Part shown: piece after piece, positions 43,744 through 53,605 of the stretch | How positions within the stretch are numbered: the stretch's first letter is position 1 | How the letters are laid out: each line of letters opens with the position of its first letter | NCBI GenBank assembly: GCA_005405945.1 | Contig: BJHW01000001.1 | Location: forward strand, 7,564,001-7,628,000 | DNA: 64,000 nt | Reading direction: 5' to 3' | DNA from: Streptomyces violaceusniger | GTDB lineage: Bacteria > Actinomycetota > Actinomycetes > Streptomycetales > Streptomycetaceae | The notes under the pieces: model-generated | Told to the model about the DNA's origin: nothing | What the model saw: only the letters and a program-made list of their open reading frames with translations | The model's database searches: none | Position numbers and translations under genes: made by a program

Positions 43744-46437
43744 GTGGACCCGAAGAACCGCGGATCGCAGGAGCACGGCCACGACGAGGCCGCGCCGGGT
43801 GCGGCTTCCGGTGCGTCGCGTGCGGCGGACGGCCCGGGCGACGGCTCGTCGCCGCGCCCGCCCGCGCCGCCGGGGCCGACGGGGATGACGGGGCCGACGG
43901 GGATGACGGGGCCGACGGGGCCGACGGGGGACGTGCCGACGCCCCCGCTGGGCGCCCCGGTGCCCGGCGGGGGCGTCTCCCCTCCCCGCCCTCCTCCGCC
44001 TCGTCCGCTTCTTCTCCCTCCTCCGAGCCCGCTTCCGCCTCCCCGGCCCGCACCGCGCGCATCGTCGCCGGTGACCACCTGCTCACCGTCAACCCCGTCG
44101 ACGGCAGCGAGATAGAACCCTGCCCGCCCGGTGAGCGCCCCGCCCGGCCCGAGCGCCACGGCCCCGACGAGCGGGCCGAGCTGCGCCGCGCCGCCGCCGC
44201 GCCCCGCCCGTCCGGCACCGTTCTGCCCGAGCTGCCGATGCTGGAGCGGGACGAGGAGCGGGAGCGGCTGGCCCGGCTGATCGCCCGCGGCCGCTCGGTG
44301 CGGGTCACCGGGCCCTCCGGCGCCGGGCGCAGCACCCTGCTGGAGGCCGTCGCCTCCGACTGCGAGCGGCTCGCGCCCGACGGCGTCGTACGCCTCTCCG
44401 GCTACCACCGCACCCCCACCGACCTCCTCCACGACCTCTACGCCGCCGTCTTCAGCGCCCCGCTGTACCGGCCGGACCGCGCGGAGCTGATGGAGGCGAT
44501 ACAGGAGATCGGCGCGGTCGTCGTCCTGGACGACATCGAGTTCGGCGGCGCCGCGCTGGACGAGTTCCTCGACGCGACCCCGAATGCGCGTTCCTGATCT
44601 CCGCCACCCCCGATGTCCCGGCGCCGTCCCCCGACTCCCACCTGGAGGAGGTCTTCCTCTCCGGGCTCAGCCGTACGGCCGGACTCGAGCTGCTGGAGCG
44701 GGCCGCACGACGGCCCCTGGACGAGGACGAGGCGAGCTGGGCGGCGGACCTGTGGTTCGAGTCCGAGGGGCTGCCGCTGCGCTTCGTCCAGGCGGGCGCG
44801 CTGCTGCGGCAGCGGGACGCCCGGCGCGACGACGCCTCCGGGCAGGGGGCCGAGGTCCCGCTGCCCTCGATCACCGAGGCGGCGTCCCCCGCCGCGCTGC
44901 TCGCCGCCCGGCTGGGCGAGCCGGCCCGCGACGCGCTGCGGTTCGCGGTCGCGCTCGGCGGCGAATGCCCGCACCAGGCCCATCTGCCCGCGCTGTCCGG
45001 GGACACCCACGCGGACACCACCCTCGGCGAGCTGCTCGGCTGCGGCCTCGTCACCCCGGCCGGATCGCACTACCGGCTGGCGGCGCGCGTCACCGCCCAG
45101 CTCGTGGAGGAGGGCTACGCCGACGAGGGCGCCGGGCGCGCGCACACCGTTGCCCAGCACTACACCTGGTGGGCTGGCCACCCCTCGGTGGCCCCCGAGC
45201 GCGTCGCCGCCGAGGCCGACGCGATCCTCGCGGCGATGACGGCGCTCATCGGCAGCCGCGAGGCGGGCCACGCCGACGCCGCCGTGCTCCTGGCCCGCGC
45301 CGCCGGGCCCGCCTTCGCCGCGGCGCTGCACTGGGGCGCCTGGGAGCGTGCGGTGCGGCACGGCCAGGAGGCCGCGCGGCTGGCGGGGCAGGTCGCGGAC
45401 GAGGCGTACTTCCACCACGAGCTGGGCGTCCTCGCGCTGTGCACGGGCCATCTGGACCGGGCCCGCGCCGAGCTGGAGGCGTCCATCGGGCTGCGGGGCG
45501 TCCTCGCGGACAAGCGGGGCACGGTCGCGGGCCGGCGTGCGCTGGCGCTGGTCGCCGACCGCTCGCCCGGCTCGGCGATGGCCGGGGCGTTCGGGACGAG
45601 CGGTGGGAACCGTAAGGGCGACGCGGCGCCCCTGGCGGCGGACGGAGCGCCGGACGACACCGAGACCACGATCGTCACCCCAAGGTGGCGACCACGACGC
45701 CGATGGCCGCCATAGGCAGCACGGCGGCGACGGCGGCGACCACAGCAGTGACTGCCGTGGTCCCGTCCGCCTCCCGGACCTCTGTGGCCGCCCCCGCCAC
45801 TCCCACGGCCGTTACCGCCGCCTCCGCCCCCGCCGGGCCCTCGGGCGGCAAGCCGAGCGGTCTGCGGCGGCTGGCGACGCACGGCACCCGGCGCAATGTG
45901 GTCGCGGCGGCCGCGGGAGTACTGCTGGTGGCCGTGCTCGGCACCGTGGTGACCCTGGGCCTGGGCGGCACCTCGGGCGACGACTCCAACAACCCGGCCG
46001 ACAAGGTCAAGCCGGATCGTTCGGCCAGTCAGCGGGACGACGACAAGGGACTGACCGCCGACGAGCCCACGAGCGGCACCAGCCAGGCCCCTCAGCCGGG
46101 CCTCAGCGGGGTGCCGAAGGCGTCCACGTCCCCGGCCGCGCCCAGCGGCAGCGGCTCGCCCAGCGGCTCCACGGCGACCAGTGGCCCGTCGTCCACCGGC
46201 GGCTCGCCCTCGGACACCGAGCAGCCGCCCTCGCCGCCGTCCTCGCACCCCACGACCTCCGGCCCGCGGCCGACGACCAAGCCGCCGACGAGCAGGCCGA
46301 CGACGCCGACCGGCGAGCCCACCAGGCCGACGCCCACGACGTCGTCCCCGACCACGACCCCCACGGGGGACACCTCCACCACCGCGAGCGCCCCCACGAC
46401 TCACACGGCGTCGAGCACGGCCACCCCGCTCGCGTAG
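43744..46437 (+). CDS. large P-loop ATP-binding membrane protein with collagen-like triplets and Ser/Thr/Pro tail, three frameshifts in this sequence
   Basis: About 897 residues after adding one base near 43985, 44580 and 45680 (all C runs). Order of parts: a disordered N-terminus with six Gly-X-Y triplets (residues 44-61, GPT/GMT); an AAA/STAND-like domain with P-loop GPSGAGRST and VVVLDDIEFGG; a helical, possibly TPR-like middle (about 330-630, LARAAGPAFAAALHWGAWE); a single membrane segment (NVVAAAAGVLLVAVLGTVV); and a long Ser/Thr/Pro extracytoplasmic tail ending at 46437. GTG 43744 follows AAGGA. A nucleotide-driven signalling or regulatory ATPase anchored in the membrane is plausible; the specific role is unknown. 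Confidence 0.75.
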
Positions 46438-47259
46438 TCGCGGTAGCGCGGGGCGCTCGCCGCGGGCGCTGGATCGCGCCAGGGGGCGCCCCGCGCCCGT
46501 GGCGTGATGTGATCGGCTCAGGGGGCTGTACGGCGGGTCTTGACGCCTGCGGCGGGCTGCTCCCCTCCCCGCCCCTTCCCGAAACTGGGGCTCCGCCCAG
46601 ACCCCGGGCAGGCGCTCGGCCCCAGGCCGGAGGGCTTGGCCTCAGACCCCGGAGGGGCTCCGCCGCAGGCCCTGGGCAGGGGTTTGGCCTCAGGTCGGAG
46701 GGTTTGGCCGCAGGCCTCGGGCGGGGGCTCGGCTCCAGGCCCGGGCAGGGGTTTGGCCTCAGGCCGGAGGGGTTTGGCCGCAGGCTCCGGGCAGGGGTTC
46801 GGCTCCTGGTCGGAGGGTTTGGCCGCAGGCCTCGGGCGGGGGTTTGGCCGCAGGCGCTGGGCAGGGGTTCGGCTCCTGGTCGGAGGGTTTGGCCGCAGGC
46901 CTCGGGCGGGGGTTTGGCCGCAGGCGCTGGGCAGGGGTTCGGCTCCTGGTCGGAGGGCTTGGCCTCAGACCCCGGAGGGGCTCCGCCTCAGGCCCCGGGC
47001 AGGGGCTTCGCCCCTTCCGTGGCATCGGTATACGGCTCCGCCGTGTGGTGGGGCTCCGCTTCAGACGCCGGGGTCCAGGGGCGGAGCCCCTGGTAGCGGG
47101 AAGGGGCGGGGAGGGGGAAGCAACGCCATACGGCCCGCCGCGTGGTCCGCCGAGCACCCCGTAGGGGCCCGGCTCCGGGGGCGGGCGCGAGCCCGTACGA
47201 CGACGGAGGGAGGCCGGGGCCGCCGGGCCCGGCCTCCCTCCGTCGGAGCGGGCCCCGCG
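46438..47259. repeat. interspersed GC-rich repeat, copy C, with 70-bp tandem units, filling an 822-base gap
   Basis: The left end near 46528-46575 carries the family signature (GACGCCTGCGGCGGGCTGC, CCCGCCCCTTCCCGAAA), and the right end near 47097-47120 carries its inverse (CGGGAAGGGGCGGGGAGGGG). Between them are degenerate GGTTTGGCCGCAGG-type repeats. Two units at 46801-46870 and 46871-46940 are nearly identical (period 70), and a third is partial. Open frames on both strands are low-complexity Gly/Ala/Pro/Arg and are not accepted as genes. From 47170 to 47259 the sequence is the 3' flank of nucS. Confidence 0.75.
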
Positions 47260-47922
47260 TCAGAAGAGCCGGAGCTTGTCGTCCTCGATGCCCCGGAGCC
47301 CGTCGTAGTCCAGCACCACGCAGCCGATGCCCCGGTCCGTGGCGAGGACGCGCGCCTGGGGCTTGATCTCCTGGGCGGCGAAGACGCCCTTCACCGGGGC
47401 GAGGTGCGGGTCCCGGTTGAGGAGTTCGAGATAGCGGGTGAGCTGCTCGACACCGTCGATCTCACCACGGCGTTTGATCTCCACGGCGACCGTCGCCCCG
47501 TCCGCGTCACGGCAGAGAATGTCCACCGGGCCGATGGCGGTGGGGTATTCACGCCGAATAAGCGTCCAGCCATCGCCAAGTGTCTCGATACGATCGGCGA
47601 GCAGCTCCTGCAGATGGGCCTCGACACCGTCCTTGATCAGCCCGGGGTCGACGCCGAGTTCGTGCGAGGAGTCATGGAGGACCTCCTCCATGGTGATGAT
47701 GAGCTTCTCGCCCGCCTTGTTCACCACCGTCCACACATCGTCGTCGCCTTCCTTCAGCGTGCACGGCGGAGACATCCAGTTGAGGGGTTTGTAGGCCCTG
47801 TCGTCCGCGTGGATGGACACACTGCCGTCGGCCTTGACCAGGATCAGACGGGGTGCCGAGGGGAGGTGGGCGGTGAGGCGGCCGGCGTAGTCCACCGAGC
47901 ACCGGGCGATGACGAGACGCAT
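47260..47922 (-). CDS. nucS: mismatch-specific endonuclease NucS/EndoMS
   Basis: A 220-residue nuclease that cuts both strands at mismatches, the main non-canonical mismatch repair enzyme of actinobacteria lacking MutS/MutL. The N-terminal DNA-binding domain (MRLVIARCSVDYAGRLTAHL) is followed by a RecB-like nuclease domain with GPVDILCRD, VAVEIKRRG and QLTRYLELL. The C-terminus KLRLF matches the clamp-binding tail known from this family. ATG 47922; a longer open frame to 48297 is not supported. Divergent from the next gene across 211 bases. Confidence 0.94.
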   Translation of the reverse strand: MRLVIARCSVDYAGRLTAHLPSAPRLILVKADGSVSIHADDRAYKPLNWMSPPCTLKEGDDDVWTVVNKAGEKLIITMEEVLHDSSHELGVDPGLIKDGVEAHLQELLADRIETLGDGWTLIRREYPTAIGPVDILCRDADGATVAVEIKRRGEIDGVEQLTRYLELLNRDPHLAPVKGVFAAQEIKPQARVLATDRGIGCVVLDYDGLRGIEDDKLRLF

Positions 47923-48133
47923 GGTCGGCAACGCTACTCGACCACCACCGCCGTACGCGATTCGTCCGCCGATGGACCCCTTCGGCGATGGCTGGTTGTG
48001 TGCCCATTCTCCTGGTGCGGGCGCAGTGGCCGAATTACCGTTGAAGCGGGCGGTCGTCGGACGGGTACGCTGCGTCGCCGTCCGCCCTTCCCATCCCTGA
48101 GACCCCGCTCGCGGGGTCGCGAGAGGAGAACCC

Positions 48134-48526
48134 ATGTCGCTCGACGTCTCACCGGCCCTGCTCGAACAGGCCGAGCGAGGCGAGGTCGACGAAGCGGCCT
48201 TCGTCGACTGCGTCCGGAACTCCCTACCGTACGCATGGGAGATGATCAGCTCGCTGGTGGCCCAGCTGAAGGTGGACGGCGGGGAGTTCGCCGACAACCA
48301 GACGCCGCCGCCCGATGAGCAGGCACGCGGTCAACTGCTCCGCGCACTCGCCAGTGACGCGATACGCGGCGCGCTGCAGCGCCACTTCGGGGTGCGGCTG
48401 GCCTTCCAGAACTGTCACCGGGTGGCGGTCTTCCCGATGGACGCTTCGGCCGACGAGCGCCTCGCCCGCTTCACCTCGGTCCGGGGGCAGCTCCTCAACC
48501 AGTCACCCGAACTCCGCGACTGCTGA
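48134..48526 (+). CDS. SCO5389-family conserved hypothetical protein
   Basis: A 130-residue soluble protein of a family widely kept next to nucS in Streptomyces (from memory). No catalytic motif recognised. Helical N-terminus (SPALLEQAERGEVDEAAFVDCVRNSLPYAW), then a second domain with FGVRLAFQNCHRVAVFP. ATG 48134 follows GAGAGGAG. Its constant association with nucS makes a link to DNA repair worth testing, but it is not shown. Confidence 0.8.
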   Translation: MSLDVSPALLEQAERGEVDEAAFVDCVRNSLPYAWEMISSLVAQLKVDGGEFADNQTPPPDEQARGQLLRALASDAIRGALQRHFGVRLAFQNCHRVAVFPMDASADERLARFTSVRGQLLNQSPELRDC

Positions 48527-48536
48527 CGGGACGTAC

Positions 48537-48582
48537 GCTGCCGCTCCCCCAGGGGGAGGTGTATCAACGCAGGAGCGGCAGC
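48537..48582. terminator. bidirectional terminator between convergent genes
   Basis: GCTGCCGCTCC (48537-48547) pairs perfectly with GGAGCGGCAGC (48572-48582), and an inner CCCCC/GGGGG hairpin follows. The right arm lies within the last codons of the leftward gene. Confidence 0.7.
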
Positions 48583-49604
48583 ACCTCACCACCGAGCCGT
48601 CGTACGTTCTCCTCCGTGGCCGCCAGATCGCCCGACCCCTCGACCAGCAGCGCGAACCGGTGGATGCCGGTGCGCTCCGCGGTCGCCGCCAGCCGGTCGG
48701 CGCACAGCCGCGGCGAGCCCACCGGATGCAGCTCGCACAGCAGCTCCGCATAGGCCACCGGGTCGCGCATCCGGCGCTCCCGGCCGTCGACCGTCACATG
48801 CGCCTCGAGACCCTGCCGCAGCCAGCCGGGCATCGCCTTGGTCAGGACCTCGGCCGCCGCGGGACGGGTGTCCGCGATCTGCACCACCCCGGCCGAGACA
48901 TGCCGCGCCGCCACCGCCTCGACGTGCTCCGGTGAACGGCCCGCCGCCAGCGCGGACTTCCGCCACAGGCCGACCAACTCGGCCTTCTCCTCGTCCCCGC
49001 AGTGCATGCCGAGCAGCATGGGCAGCCCGCGCTCGGCGGCCAGCCGCACACTGGTGGGCGAGGTGCAGGCGACGACCACCGGCGGGGCGCCCGCCACCGG
49101 CCCGGCGAGGGCGTCGTCGCAGCGCGGCACCACCGCGACCTCACGGAAGGCGAACCGCTCGCCGTCCGCCCCCACCCGGGGCTCGCGCAGCCAGCGCAGC
49201 AGCAGATCGAGCGATTCGGGGAAGCCCTGCTCGTACGCGCGCAGACCCGTGCCGAAGACCTCGAGGTCCACCCAGGGACCGCCGCGGCCGACACCCAGCG
49301 TGAACCGGCCGCCGGAGAGGATATGGAGCAGTGCCGCCTGCTCACCCAGCGCGACGGGATGCGCGGTCGGCAGTACGCTCACCGCCGTACCGACGCCGAT
49401 CCGGCGGGTACGTCCCAGCAGCAGGGCGGCGAGGGTGACCGCGGACGGGCAGACGCCGTACGGAACGAAGTGGTGCTCGGCGACCCAGACCGCGTCCAGT
49501 CCGGTCTCCTCGGAGAGCTGGGCCGACCGCACCGCCCGGTGCAGCGCCTCCTCCTGTCCCTGGCCCGGGAATTGAGCGGCCAGGATGAAAGCCCCCACAT
49601 CCAT
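48564..49604 (-). CDS. luciferase-like (LLM class) flavin-dependent oxidoreductase
   Basis: A 346-residue TIM-barrel protein of the bacterial luciferase / F420 oxidoreductase superfamily. AQLSEETGLDAVWVAEHHF near the N-terminus, then RTRRIGVGTAVSVLPTAHP and GGRFTLGVGRGGPWVDLEVFG are family hallmarks. The substrate and whether it uses FMN or F420 cannot be told. ATG 49604 is placed ten bases after AGGAGG; the frame is open upstream without support. Confidence 0.9.
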   Translation of the reverse strand: MDVGAFILAAQFPGQGQEEALHRAVRSAQLSEETGLDAVWVAEHHFVPYGVCPSAVTLAALLLGRTRRIGVGTAVSVLPTAHPVALGEQAALLHILSGGRFTLGVGRGGPWVDLEVFGTGLRAYEQGFPESLDLLLRWLREPRVGADGERFAFREVAVVPRCDDALAGPVAGAPPVVVACTSPTSVRLAAERGLPMLLGMHCGDEEKAELVGLWRKSALAAGRSPEHVEAVAARHVSAGVVQIADTRPAAAEVLTKAMPGWLRQGLEAHVTVDGRERRMRDPVAYAELLCELHPVGSPRLCADRLAATAERTGIHRFALLVEGSGDLAATEENVRRLGGEVLPLLR

Positions 49605-49811
49605 CGTGAACCTGCCTCCTTGTCGCGGCTGATGTGCCGGCGCGGGCATCCCCCTTGTAGGCATTAACGCCTGACACGTGCCAAGGGCACGGCCAAGCAT
49701 GAAGTTTTCATGATGATCAGAGGGTGGGTGTGGACGACGGCTTTCCCGGAGGGTGACCGTAGCGCGTACGCTGGTCACAGCCCGTTAGCTCCAGCTCTGT
49801 CGAGGTGCCCC

Positions 49812-50129
49812 GTGTCTCCACGCCGAAACCGCCCGCGAGGCGGCGACAAGCCTGTCGGCCACGAGAGCACGGGCCGTTATGGCCTCGACCGCATGGAGAC
49901 CTGGCAGGGCGAGGAGTGGGTGGTCCGGCAGATCGGCGGCGGGGCGGCCGCCAAGCACTACCGCTGCCCGGGCTGCGACCAGGAGATTCCGCCGGGGGTG
50001 GCGCATGTGGTCGCCTGGCAGCAGCACATGGGCGTGGACGACCGGCGCCACTGGCACAAGGCGTGCTGGAACGCGCGGGACCGCCGGAGCGCGAAGCTCC
50101 AGCGGTCCCGTAACGCGCCGCGATATTGA
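49812..50129 (+). CDS. small zinc-ribbon-like conserved protein
   Basis: A 105-residue basic protein. A disordered N-terminus (about 1-45) is followed by a compact Cys/His domain: YRCPGCDQEIPPGVAHVV, then RRHWHKACWNARDRR. The CxxC plus H and C arrangement suggests a single zinc site of treble-clef type, possibly nucleic-acid binding. It is often labelled ATP/GTP-binding in Streptomyces genomes, for which I see no motif. GTG 49812 is the start. Confidence 0.8.
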   Translation: MSPRRNRPRGGDKPVGHESTGRYGLDRMETWQGEEWVVRQIGGGAAAKHYRCPGCDQEIPPGVAHVVAWQQHMGVDDRRHWHKACWNARDRRSAKLQRSRNAPRY

Positions 50130-50152
50130 CTCAGGCCACTGCGGACCCCGTA

Positions 50153-50165
50153 AGCCCTCCGGGCT
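50153..50165. terminator. short hairpin between convergent genes
   Basis: AGCCC-TCC-GGGCT lies in the 36-base gap between two convergent genes. It is weak alone, but nothing else separates them. Confidence 0.4.
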
Positions 50166-51085
50166 CTATACGTCGCGCTTCTCCAGCAGCACATAGGCGG
50201 CGATCATCGCCCCCGCCGTGATCCCGGCCAGCGCCCCCAGCTGGGGCCAGCCGCTGTTCAGGCTCTCGTCGATCCGGAAGAGGGAGGCCAGCGCCTGGGG
50301 CGAGGAGTACTCCTGCATCTTCGCTCCCAGATCGCGGAGGCTGTCCGACATCATCAGGAACGCGGGGAGGATGGACGGCAGCAGCACCACACCGAGCATC
50401 GTGGTGATCGCGCCCGCGGAGTGCCGCAGCATGCTGCCGACGGCCAGCGAGAGCAGCCCCAGCAGCGACACATACAGCCCCGCGCCCACCGTCGCGCCCA
50501 GGAGCTGGTCGCTCGACGGCTCCTGGACGCCCGGTCCGCTGTGCATCTCGGTGCTGGCGAAGGCCACCAGCGCGAGCGCCAGGGTCGTGGTGGTGAACGA
50601 GAGGGTGAAGAACACCAGCGCCTTGGCGGTGAGCACCCGGGAGCGCTGCGGGGAGGCGGTGAGGGTGGTCCGGATCATCCCGGTGCCGTACTCGGAGGTG
50701 ATCACGAGCACCCCGAGGGTGACGATGCACAGCTGACCGAGCAGGGTGCCGAAGAATCCGGGGAGGGTGGTGGGGACGGTCCGGTAGTCGTTGTCGCTGG
50801 TGCTCGCCGCCACCAGGAGGCCGATCCCGGCCACCAGCGCGACCATCACGCTCAGCGTCCAGATCGTGGAGCGCACCGACTTGATCTTGGTCCACTCGGA
50901 GGCGAGGGCGTTGCCGAGGTGGGTCTGGCGGACCGGGATCGGCGAGGTGTAAGGGCCGACACCGGCGTACGGCTGCGACGGAGGTCCGGAGGGCACCGGC
51001 TGGTGCGGGGCCGCCTGCGGCGGCATGTGCGGAGGACCCTGCGGGGGACGGGCGCCTGGTACTGCTGCTGGTGCGGGGTCGTCAT
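50166..51085 (-). CDS. ABC-2 type transporter permease, one frameshift in this sequence
   Basis: About 306 residues. A Pro/Gln-rich cytoplasmic N-terminus (MTTPHQQQYQAPVP, then PHMPPQAAPHQPV) is followed by six hydrophobic segments, including VITSEYGTGMIRTTLTASP, a loop typical of ABC-2 permeases. The start ATG 51085 overlaps the ATPase stop (ATGA). The break near 51045 in a C run separates the first 15 or so residues; restoring one base joins them. It pairs with the ATPase encoded upstream. Confidence 0.88.
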
Positions 51086-52345
51086 CGGGCGTCCTCGGTG
51101 TCGCTCTTGGTCAGATCGGCGGGGGCGGACGGCGCCGCGGGCGGCTGAGCCGGGGGAGCCGCGGGGGCCGCGGGACTGGCCGGGGGAGCGGTGGGCGGCA
51201 TCGCGGGGGCGGCGGACGGTGCCGCCGGTGCGGCGGGCATCGGGGCGCCCGGGGTGTGCGGGGCGCCCGGGGCGTGCTGCCGCGGCGGGGCCGGGGGTTC
51301 GGCGTACCCCGGGAGTACGGTCCCCGGCGGGAAGCCCACCTGCTGTCCCGGAACGCCCGGCGCGTAGCCGTACGGCCCGCCCTGCGGCACCGCGCCCAGC
51401 ATCTGCTGTTGCAGGGCGGCGCGCTCGTCGATGGTCGAGCGGTAGTCCACCGCGCCTTGCGTCATCCGCATGTACGCCTCTTCCAGCGACGCCTGGTGCG
51501 GGGAGAGCTCCCACAGCCGCACGTCCGCCTGGTGCGCCAGATCGCTGATGCGCGGCAGCGGCAGCCCGGTCACCCGCAGCGCGCCGTCCTGCTCCGGCAG
51601 CACCTGGCCGCCCGCCTCGCTCAGCGCGGCGGTCAGCTTCTCGCGCTGCCCCGGGTCGCCCTCGGGGTGCGGACGCGCGCGAAGTCCGCGGAGTTGTAGG
51701 AGATGAAGTCCTTGACGCTCATATCGGCGAGCAGCTGCCCGCGCCCGATCACGATCAGATGGTCGGCGGTGAGCGCCATCTCGCTCATCAGATGGCTGGA
51801 GACGAAGACGGTGCGGCCCTCGGAGGCCAGCTGCTTCATGAAGTTGCGGACCCAGAGGATGCCCTCGGGGTCCAGGCCGTTGACCGGCTCGTCGAAGAGC
51901 AGCACCTGCGGGTCGCCGAGGAGGGCGGCTGCGATGCCCAGGCGCTGGCCCATGCCGAGAGAGAAGCCCTTGGAGCGCTTGCGCGCCACGTTCTGGAGCC
52001 CCACCACGCCCAGCACCTCGTCCACCCGGCGGGCCGGGATGCCGGACAGCTGGGCCAGGCAGAGCAGGTGCTGGCGGGCGCTGCGGCCGCCGTGCACCGC
52101 CTTGGCGTCGAGTAGTGCGCCCACCTGGCGGGGGCGTTGGGCAGCTTGCGGAACGGGTAGCCGCCGACCGTGACATGGCCGGCGGTGGGCTCGTCGAGGC
52201 CCAGGATCATCCGCATGGTGGTGGACTTACCCGACCCGTTGGGTCCGAGAAAGCCGGTGACGGCGCCGGGCCTCACCTGGAAGGACAGGTTGTACACGGC
52301 TGTCTTGGCGCCGTAGCGCTTCGTGAGGCCGACTGCCTCGATCAT
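51082..52345 (-). CDS. ABC transporter ATP-binding protein with long Pro/Ala tail, two frameshifts in this sequence
   Basis: About 421 residues. ATPase domain at about 1-230: Walker A GPNGSGKST, signature FSLGMGQRLGIAAALLG, Walker B QVLLFDEPVNGLDPEG, switch HLMSE. After about residue 310 the chain is low-complexity Pro/Ala/Gly (PAAPAAPSAAPAMPP), unusual for an ABC ATPase and probably a disordered cytoplasmic tail. Breaks near 52132 and 51665 are each cured by one base in a C or G run. ATG 52345. It forms a two-gene exporter with the permease. Confidence 0.9.
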
Positions 52346-52426
52346 TCTCCGCCCCTCATGAGCATGGGTCGGGCGTGCTCGCCCCCGATGAGGGTTAGGA
52401 GGATAACGGCGTGTTGACGGTTCCCG

Positions 52427-53337
52427 TTACTCGGGAGATGAGAGCGCATCGTAACTCTTGGGCCCGCCGGGCCCGCCGGGCCCGCCGTGCTGCCCGTCCT
52501 CCGGGCAGCGGAGGAGGTCGGGCTGCGGCAGCGCCCAGCCCTCCTCCTGGAAGATCCGGGTGCCGGTTGTGCGTACGGCGGGGTCGGCGCCCGCGCGGGT
52601 GACCCAGGCGCGGGGGTCCGGGCCGAGGAGTGCGCGCAGCCGTGGTGAGCCGGCGAGCAGGCGGGTGAGCAGGGCGCTCTGGTCGCCGCCGCCGGGGAGG
52701 GGGCGCTCGGTGCCGTCCGGGGACATCAGCACTCCGCGCTCGCCGACGTAGAGGTACGCGCCGCCGAGCCGTTCGCCGGACGGCATGACCATCGGGTACT
52801 GGCTGCCGGGCAGCAGGACCCGGCGGTAGTTGGGGTACTCGGTGGCGTCGACGGCCGCGAGCTGGTCGGCGTCCAGCCAGCTGATGACGAGCGGGGTGCG
52901 GGCGCCGGGCGCCGTGTACGGGGCGGAGGCCACGTAGCCGTACCGGCCGATGTGGGCGGAACAGCCGACCGCGATGCCGTGCACGTCGACCGGGACCATG
53001 GGGACGGTGGCCGGGTGGCCGGGGCGGGACAGCTTGTGGTGGAGCTGGGCGGGGGAGGCGTTGGAGCCGACGGCGATGACGGGGTGGCGGTGGGGGGTTG
53101 GGGGTGGCCGAGGCGGGTGAGGACGGCGTCCAGCGGCTCTTTGGGCGCTTTGTTGCTGCCGGGGCGTGGGTTGGCCGTGACCGTCCAGGTGCCCAGGCGG
53201 TCCGGGGTGGGGGTGAGGTCCCAGAGCTCGCCGGTGGTGAGGAGGGTGGGGTGGGTGATGGGGCGGCCGGGGTAGGTGAGGGGTTGTTGGGCGGGGACGT
53301 CGGCGAAGCCGAGGGTTTTGAGGGTGCGGTCGGTCAC
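52427..53337 (-). CDS. conserved hypothetical protein, gamma-glutamylcyclotransferase-like motif, one frameshift in this sequence
   Basis: About 303 residues. GTG 53337 begins VTDRTLKTLGFADVPAQQPL. Near 53092 a C run lacks one base; restoring it gives HPVIAVGSNASPAQLHHKL. The VGSNASP turn resembles the Y-G-S-N substrate loop of gamma-glutamylcyclotransferase-like folds, but I cannot follow the rest of that fold, so this is only a hint. The C-terminus is Gly/Pro-rich. It lies 81 bases upstream of, and on the same strand as, the ABC exporter. Function unknown. Confidence 0.65.
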
Positions 53338-53545
53338 GGGGGTTGCCTGCCCCACCCCGCCCCTCCCCGAAACCGGGCCCCGCCCGGCCCCGCCGAGGGC
53401 TCTGCCCCGGGCCCCGCTCCTCAATCGCCGGAGGGGCTGGGTTTGCCGGGCCCCGTCCGGGCCCGTGCGGGGCTCTGCCCTCGGGCCCCTGCTCCTCAAT
53501 CGCCGGAGGGGCTGGTTTGCCATCGCCGGAGGGGCTGGGTTACAT
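53338..53545. repeat. interspersed GC-rich repeat, copy D
   Basis: Contains the family left end (CCACCCCGCCCCTCCCCGAAAC near 53351-53372) and the internal unit CTCCTCAATCGCCGGAGGGG twice (about 53416 and 53499), with a third partial ATCGCCGGAGGGGCTGGG at 53523. Non-coding; it separates filP from the unknown gene. Confidence 0.75.
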
Positions 53546-53605
53546 GCGCGTGCCCCGCGCCGCTTGGGCGGCGCGGGGCATCGGGCGCTTCGGGGTGACC
53601 CAGGG

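Noticed and set aside
46540..48318. Long open frames through the 46.5-47.2 kb gap
   Set aside because: Low-complexity translation of repeat copy C; no starts or domains, and they overlap nucS antisense.
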